The position numbers were made by a program, and so were the translations under genes. A stretch of DNA of 8,991 nucleotides, taken from Caryophanales bacterium. GTDB lineage: Bacteria; Bacillota; Bacilli; Alicyclobacillales; SLC66. Each line of letters starts with the position of its first letter. The first letter of the stretch is position 1. The notes beneath the pieces are model-generated. The model ran no database searches. It was not told where the DNA came from and worked only from the letters and a program-made list of their open reading frames with translations. Below are positions 5,903 through 8,991 of this stretch, in pieces. The DNA lies in NCBI GenBank assembly GCA_027341705.1, contig DAIELO010000033.1, forward strand, positions 1 through 8,991, read 5' to 3'.

Positions 5903-6883
5903 ATGTCGATTTTACTAGAAGTAGCCGGAATAAAGACCAGCTTTTTAACTACTAGAGGATATTTGCCAGCAATTGAAGATGTATCTTTTACGCTTGAAAA
6001 AGGCGAGGTACTAGGTATTGTCGGCGAATCTGGATGTGGGAAAAGTGTCACATCGCTTTCAGTGATGCAATTGTTAGCCGCAAACGGAAAAATTCAAGAA
6101 GGTTCGATTCGCTTTGATGGCAGGGAATTGGTCGGGCTCCCTGATTCAGAAATGCGTAAAATCCGCGGCAATGATATTGGTGTTATATTCCAAGAACCGA
6201 TGACTTCGCTGAATCCCGTTCATAAGATTGGACGTCAAATTGGTGAGTCGTTGATGATGCACAAGGGGATGAATAGATCCCAAGCGCGGGAGAAATCCAT
6301 CGAATTATTAAAATCAGTGGGGATTCCGAGGGCTGAACAAATTGTGGATGAATATCCACATCGCTTATCTGGAGGCATGCGTCAACGGGTGATGATTGCG
6401 ATCGCCATGTCCTGTGATCCCAAGCTTCTGATTGCAGATGAGCCTACGACAGCGCTTGACGTGACGATTCAGGCGCAGATTCTTGACTTAATGCGCAAAA
6501 TTCGCAGCGAACGCGATGCGGCCATTCTCTTGATCACACACGATCTGGGGGTCGTCGCAGAAATGTGCGATCGCGTGGTGGTGATGTACGCTGGCAAGGT
6601 GGTTGAACAAGGAACGGTTATTGAGATTTTTAGAAAGCCATCCCACCCATACACCATCGGGTTGATGAAGTCAGTGCCTAAACTGGAAGAAAGGCAAGAA
6701 CGACTGCCTTCCATTCCTGGGAATGTACCAAGCTTAGAATTGATGCCCAAAGGCTGTCGATTTGCCAGTCGCTGTGCGTTTGCTTTTGAAAAATGTGTGC
6801 AAGAGGAACCGATGCTTTTTCCTGTCGAAGGGCAACACGCGGCACGCTGTTGGTTAATGAACAAGGAGGAGGTGGCCATATGA
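5903..6883 (+). CDS. dppD: Peptide-type ABC transporter ATPase, DppD-like
   Basis: One of the two ATPases that power a peptide-type (Opp/Dpp) ABC importer at the inner face of the membrane. The 326-residue protein contains Walker A GESGCGKS (41-48), Q-loop Gln97 (VIFQEP), signature LSGGM (155-159), Walker B LLIADE (175-180), D-loop ALD (184-186) and H-loop His213. The C-terminal oligopeptide-transporter extension has SHPYTIGL (247-254) and four cysteines at 285, 291, 298 and 316 (C-x5-C-x6-C-x17-C), the arrangement associated with a [4Fe-4S] cluster in some DppD proteins. The length matches DppD (about 327). The ATG has GAGGTG five bases upstream. Its stop overlaps the next start as ATGA. The substrate could be dipeptides, oligopeptides or another Opp-family ligand; the ATPase alone does not decide. 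Confidence 0.92.
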   Translation: MSILLEVAGIKTSFLTTRGYLPAIEDVSFTLEKGEVLGIVGESGCGKSVTSLSVMQLLAANGKIQEGSIRFDGRELVGLPDSEMRKIRGNDIGVIFQEPMTSLNPVHKIGRQIGESLMMHKGMNRSQAREKSIELLKSVGIPRAEQIVDEYPHRLSGGMRQRVMIAIAMSCDPKLLIADEPTTALDVTIQAQILDLMRKIRSERDAAILLITHDLGVVAEMCDRVVVMYAGKVVEQGTVIEIFRKPSHPYTIGLMKSVPKLEERQERLPSIPGNVPSLELMPKGCRFASRCAFAFEKCVQEEPMLFPVEGQHAARCWLMNKEEVAI

Positions 6884-7851
6884 CGGAGGCGCTGCTACGT
6901 GTCAATAATTTGCAAATGCATTTTCCCATCCGTAAGGGTGTTTTGCGCCGCACCGTTGGGCATGTGCGAGCCGTTGATGGCGTTAGCTTTGAAGTACAAG
7001 CTGGCGAAACTTTTGGACTTGTCGGTGAAAGTGGCTGTGGCAAAACGACAACAGGACGTAGTATTTTGCGGTTAATTGAGCCTACAGGCGGACAAGTTAT
7101 ATTTAATGGGAAGAATGTCACTAAATTATCCAATCGCGAAATGCGTCGTATTCGGTCAGAAATGCAAATTGTCTTCCAAGATCCATATGGGTCACTCAAT
7201 CCACGTTATACGGTGGAGCAAACGTTGGAAGAGCCAATGATTATCCATCGTTTATATCATAGTGCTGCAGAACGTAAGAAGAGAATTATGGAATTATTGG
7301 ATGTAGTTGGTCTTTCTGCGAGTCGCATGAATCGTTACCCGCATGAATTTTCTGGTGGTCAACGTCAGCGTATTGGAATTGCGCGCGCTTTAGCGGTGAA
7401 CCCAAAATTAATCATTGCTGATGAACCTGTATCGGCGCTTGATGTGTCTGTGCAGTCACAAGTGCTTAATCTAATGAATGATTTGCAAAAAGAATTTCAT
7501 TTGACCTATGTGTTTATTGCCCATGATCTAAGCGTGGTCAAGCACATCAGTAATCGCATAGGCGTGATGTATCTGGGAAAAATAGTGGAAATCACTGATT
7601 CTGACAGACTTTATGAAAATCCGCTGCATCCTTATACGCAAGCGTTATTGTCTGCTGTTCCCATCCCAAATCCAGAGATCAAGCGGGAGCGCATTATTCT
7701 TCAAGGCGATTTGCCTAGTCCGGCAAATCCCCCCAGTGGATGTTATTTTCATCCGCGTTGTCGTTCTTGCATGGATATTTGCAAGACGACATCACCCGAA
7801 TGGAAAGAAATTGAACCTGGGCACTTTGCGGCCTGCCACTTGTATAATTAA
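6880..7851 (+). CDS. dppF: Peptide-type ABC transporter ATPase, DppF-like
   Basis: The second ATPase of the importer, expected to pair with the DppD-like subunit. Translation most likely starts at the ATG at 6880, which overlaps the upstream stop and follows a very strong AAGGAGGAGGTG (6863-6874) at 5 bases; the frame is open further upstream but codes there for sequence unlike the family. The 323-residue product has Walker A GESGCGKT (49-56), Q-loop Gln100 ([12 protein letters not shown]), signature FSGGQ (157-161), Walker B LIIADE (177-182), D-loop ALD and H-loop His215. The C-terminal extension has [13 protein letters not shown] (249-261) and cysteines 288, 294, 301 and 319, in the same C-x5-C-x6-C-x17-C spacing as its neighbour, plus an extra Cys297. 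The motif [13 protein letters not shown] is typical of OppF/DppF. Confidence 0.93.
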   Translation: MTEALLRVNNLQMHFPIRKGVLRRTVGHVRAVDGVSFEVQAGETFGLVGESGCGKTTTGRSILRLIEPTGGQVIFNGKNVTKLSNREMRRIRSEMQIVFQDPYGSLNPRYTVEQTLEEPMIIHRLYHSAAERKKRIMELLDVVGLSASRMNRYPHEFSGGQRQRIGIARALAVNPKLIIADEPVSALDVSVQSQVLNLMNDLQKEFHLTYVFIAHDLSVVKHISNRIGVMYLGKIVEITDSDRLYENPLHPYTQALLSAVPIPNPEIKRERIILQGDLPSPANPPSGCYFHPRCRSCMDICKTTSPEWKEIEPGHFAACHLYN

Positions 7852-7868
7852 AGGGGGAGAAGTTGGGA

Positions 7869-8792
7869 ATGGCAGAGGATAACTTGCAAGAGTCTCAGGT
7901 GCCAATAAAGGTTGAGTCTGAGCTGGCATACGCAAACTTAAAAGAAAGCAACAAATTTGTGAGATTGCTAAAAGCGTATCCACTGGTGTTTGTGGGTGGA
8001 ATTATGGTATTAGCGCTTGTGATTGTAGCAGTTTTTGCGGGGCAATTAGCACCATTTAATCCAGATACACAATTTCCTAATGGGCTCGCATTAACTGGTG
8101 CACCATTGCCTCCTGGTCATGTGTTCAGAATGGGAACAGATGACTTAGGCCGTGATGTGATGAGTCGTGTAATCTGGGGGTCTCAAGTGTCATTGGAAGT
8201 GGGGTTGATGGCTAGTCTGATTAGCCTATTTATCGGCACTCCGCTGGGAATTATTTCGGGTTATTTTGGGAAATTCGTCGATACTGTGATTATGCGTATC
8301 ACTGATATATTTCTTGCATTTCCTTTTATTTTATTTGTTGTCGCGTTGGTGGCGGTCTTAAAACCTTCCGTAAGTAATGTATTTATTGCAATTGGCGTGC
8401 TCGGTTGGCCGCTTACCGCGCGTATTGTGCGCGGACAAGTGTTGGCCGTCAAAGAATTTGAATACGTGCAGGCGGCAAAGGCATTAGGTTCCAACAACTT
8501 TAGAATTTTATTTCGCATTATATTACCTAACATTATGGCTCCGGTCATCATCTTGACTACATTAAATATTGGCAATAACATGCTGCTTGAGTCGACCTTG
8601 AGTTTCTTAGGAATTGGGGTTCAGCCACCTACTCCTAGTTGGGGTAGTATGTTGGCGGAAGGACAATCTGTATTTCAGTATGCTCCCTGGCTTCTTTACT
8701 ATCCAGGATTCGCGTTATTACTTGCCGTGCTTGGCTTCAACCTCCTCGGAGATGGATTGCGAGAACTTTTCAATCCTAGACGAGTTCGATAG
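7869..8792 (+). CDS. dppC: Peptide-type ABC transporter permease, DppC-like
   Basis: Membrane subunit forming half of the translocation pore. From the ATG at 7869 (AGGGGGAG at 7852-7859, 9 bases upstream) it has 307 residues; a TTG at 7863 would add two but is too close to the ribosome binding site. A polar cytoplasmic N-terminus of about 35 residues precedes TM1 (about 38-60), then the conserved MGTDDLGRDVMSRVIWG (88-104), and further membrane segments near 108-131, 148-164, 169-188, 219-238 and 277-296. The ATPase-coupling EAA loop is at about 198-221 (EYVQAAKALGSNNF, then RIILPN). ESTLSFLGIGVQPPTPSWG (241-259) is typical of DppC/OppC. It lies 17 bases after dppF in the same operon. The partner permease DppB is not seen in this window. 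Confidence 0.94.
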   Translation: MAEDNLQESQVPIKVESELAYANLKESNKFVRLLKAYPLVFVGGIMVLALVIVAVFAGQLAPFNPDTQFPNGLALTGAPLPPGHVFRMGTDDLGRDVMSRVIWGSQVSLEVGLMASLISLFIGTPLGIISGYFGKFVDTVIMRITDIFLAFPFILFVVALVAVLKPSVSNVFIAIGVLGWPLTARIVRGQVLAVKEFEYVQAAKALGSNNFRILFRIILPNIMAPVIILTTLNIGNNMLLESTLSFLGIGVQPPTPSWGSMLAEGQSVFQYAPWLLYYPGFALLLAVLGFNLLGDGLRELFNPRRVR

Positions 8793-8852
8793 ATCTATCT
8801 GGGGGAGATTAAAGTGTACCAGCGTTACATTAGTTCAATAGGGGGTAAATTG

Positions 8853-8991
8853 ATGAAGTCAAAAAAATTACGGCTTTTCGGCGTGGTGGCATCTGTGGCC
8901 ATGCTAGGAACAGCACTTGCTGGTTGTAGTTCACAAGCAGCTCAACCGTTAAAAACATCGCCAGCACCAGAGGCGGCAGCACCAGTGTACG
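8853..8991 (+). CDS. Lipoprotein, probably the solute-binding subunit (3'-truncated)
   Basis: The first 46 codons of a gene that runs out of the window. The product starts with a lipoprotein signal peptide: a basic n-region MKSKKLRLFG, a hydrophobic stretch VVASVAMLGTALA and a lipobox LAGC with the acylated Cys at residue 25, followed by a Ser/Ala/Pro-rich linker. Directly after two ATPases and a permease of the peptide importer family, the obvious role is the extracellular membrane-anchored binding protein (DppA/OppA type) that captures the substrate; this is inferred from position because the ligand-binding domain is not visible. The ribosome binding site is GGGGG (8841-8845), 7 bases before the ATG. 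An in-frame GTG at 8814, 13 codons upstream, also has a good ribosome binding site (8801-8807), so a longer form is possible. Confidence 0.85.
   Translation, partial: MKSKKLRLFGVVASVAMLGTALAGCSSQAAQPLKTSPAPEAAAPVY

Noticed and set aside
6793..6879. An upstream in-frame extension of the DppF-like protein by 29 residues.
   Set aside because: It overlaps the conserved cysteine-rich end of the DppD-like protein, does not resemble the family, and the ATG at 6880 has an excellent ribosome binding site and ATGA overlap.
1..8991. An undescribed defence, mobile or secretion system.
   Set aside because: All sizeable coding regions belong to well-known housekeeping families; no integrase, transposase, phage, toxin or CRISPR signature is visible.

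Overview
The window reads as a chromosomal segment of a low-to-mid GC Gram-positive bacterium (Bacillota, Bacilli-like). The evidence is a bifunctional HPr kinase/phosphorylase, the two-part ATP phosphoribosyltransferase (short HisG plus HisZ), a HisIE fusion, strong GGAGG-type ribosome binding sites, and GTG/TTG starts. The moderate GC and the gene content would fit the Alicyclobacillaceae or a relative, but that placement is a guess. All genes lie on the + strand. Nothing mobile, no CRISPR array and no RNA gene was found.

Region 1 (1-919) is hprK without its first few codons; the gene begins before the window. Region 2 (920-5628) is a compact histidine operon in the order hisZ-hisG-hisH-hisA-hisF-hisIE. 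Genes abut or overlap (gaps of 6 and 12 bases, then a 1-base overlap, direct abutment, and a 4-base overlap). It is preceded by a clear sigma-A type promoter (934-962) and, starting at the predicted transcription start, a striking set of three alternating ATACTA/TAGTAT hexamers at exact 12-base steps, which looks like a repressor operator. HisZ and HisG make phosphoribosyl-ATP, HisIE carries out steps 2 and 3, HisA step 4, and HisH-HisF step 5. HisB, HisC and HisD are not encoded here. The place where many Bacilli keep hisD and hisB (between hisG and hisH) is only 12 bases long.

Region 3 (5629-5902) is a 274-base intergenic stretch with a roughly 90-base imperfect inverted repeat, a perfect TATAAT, a small hairpin and a likely promoter next to the following operon. 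Region 4 (5903-8991) is a peptide-type ABC importer: two ATPases (DppD-like and DppF-like, both with a matching four-cysteine motif suited to an Fe-S cluster), a DppC-like permease, and the first 46 codons of a lipoprotein that is probably the solute-binding subunit. The partner permease (DppB) is not in the window.

Most of the window is ordinary housekeeping DNA. The points most worth a second look are the his operator array, the absence of hisD and hisB from the operon, the odd loop in HisF, and the structured intergenic region.
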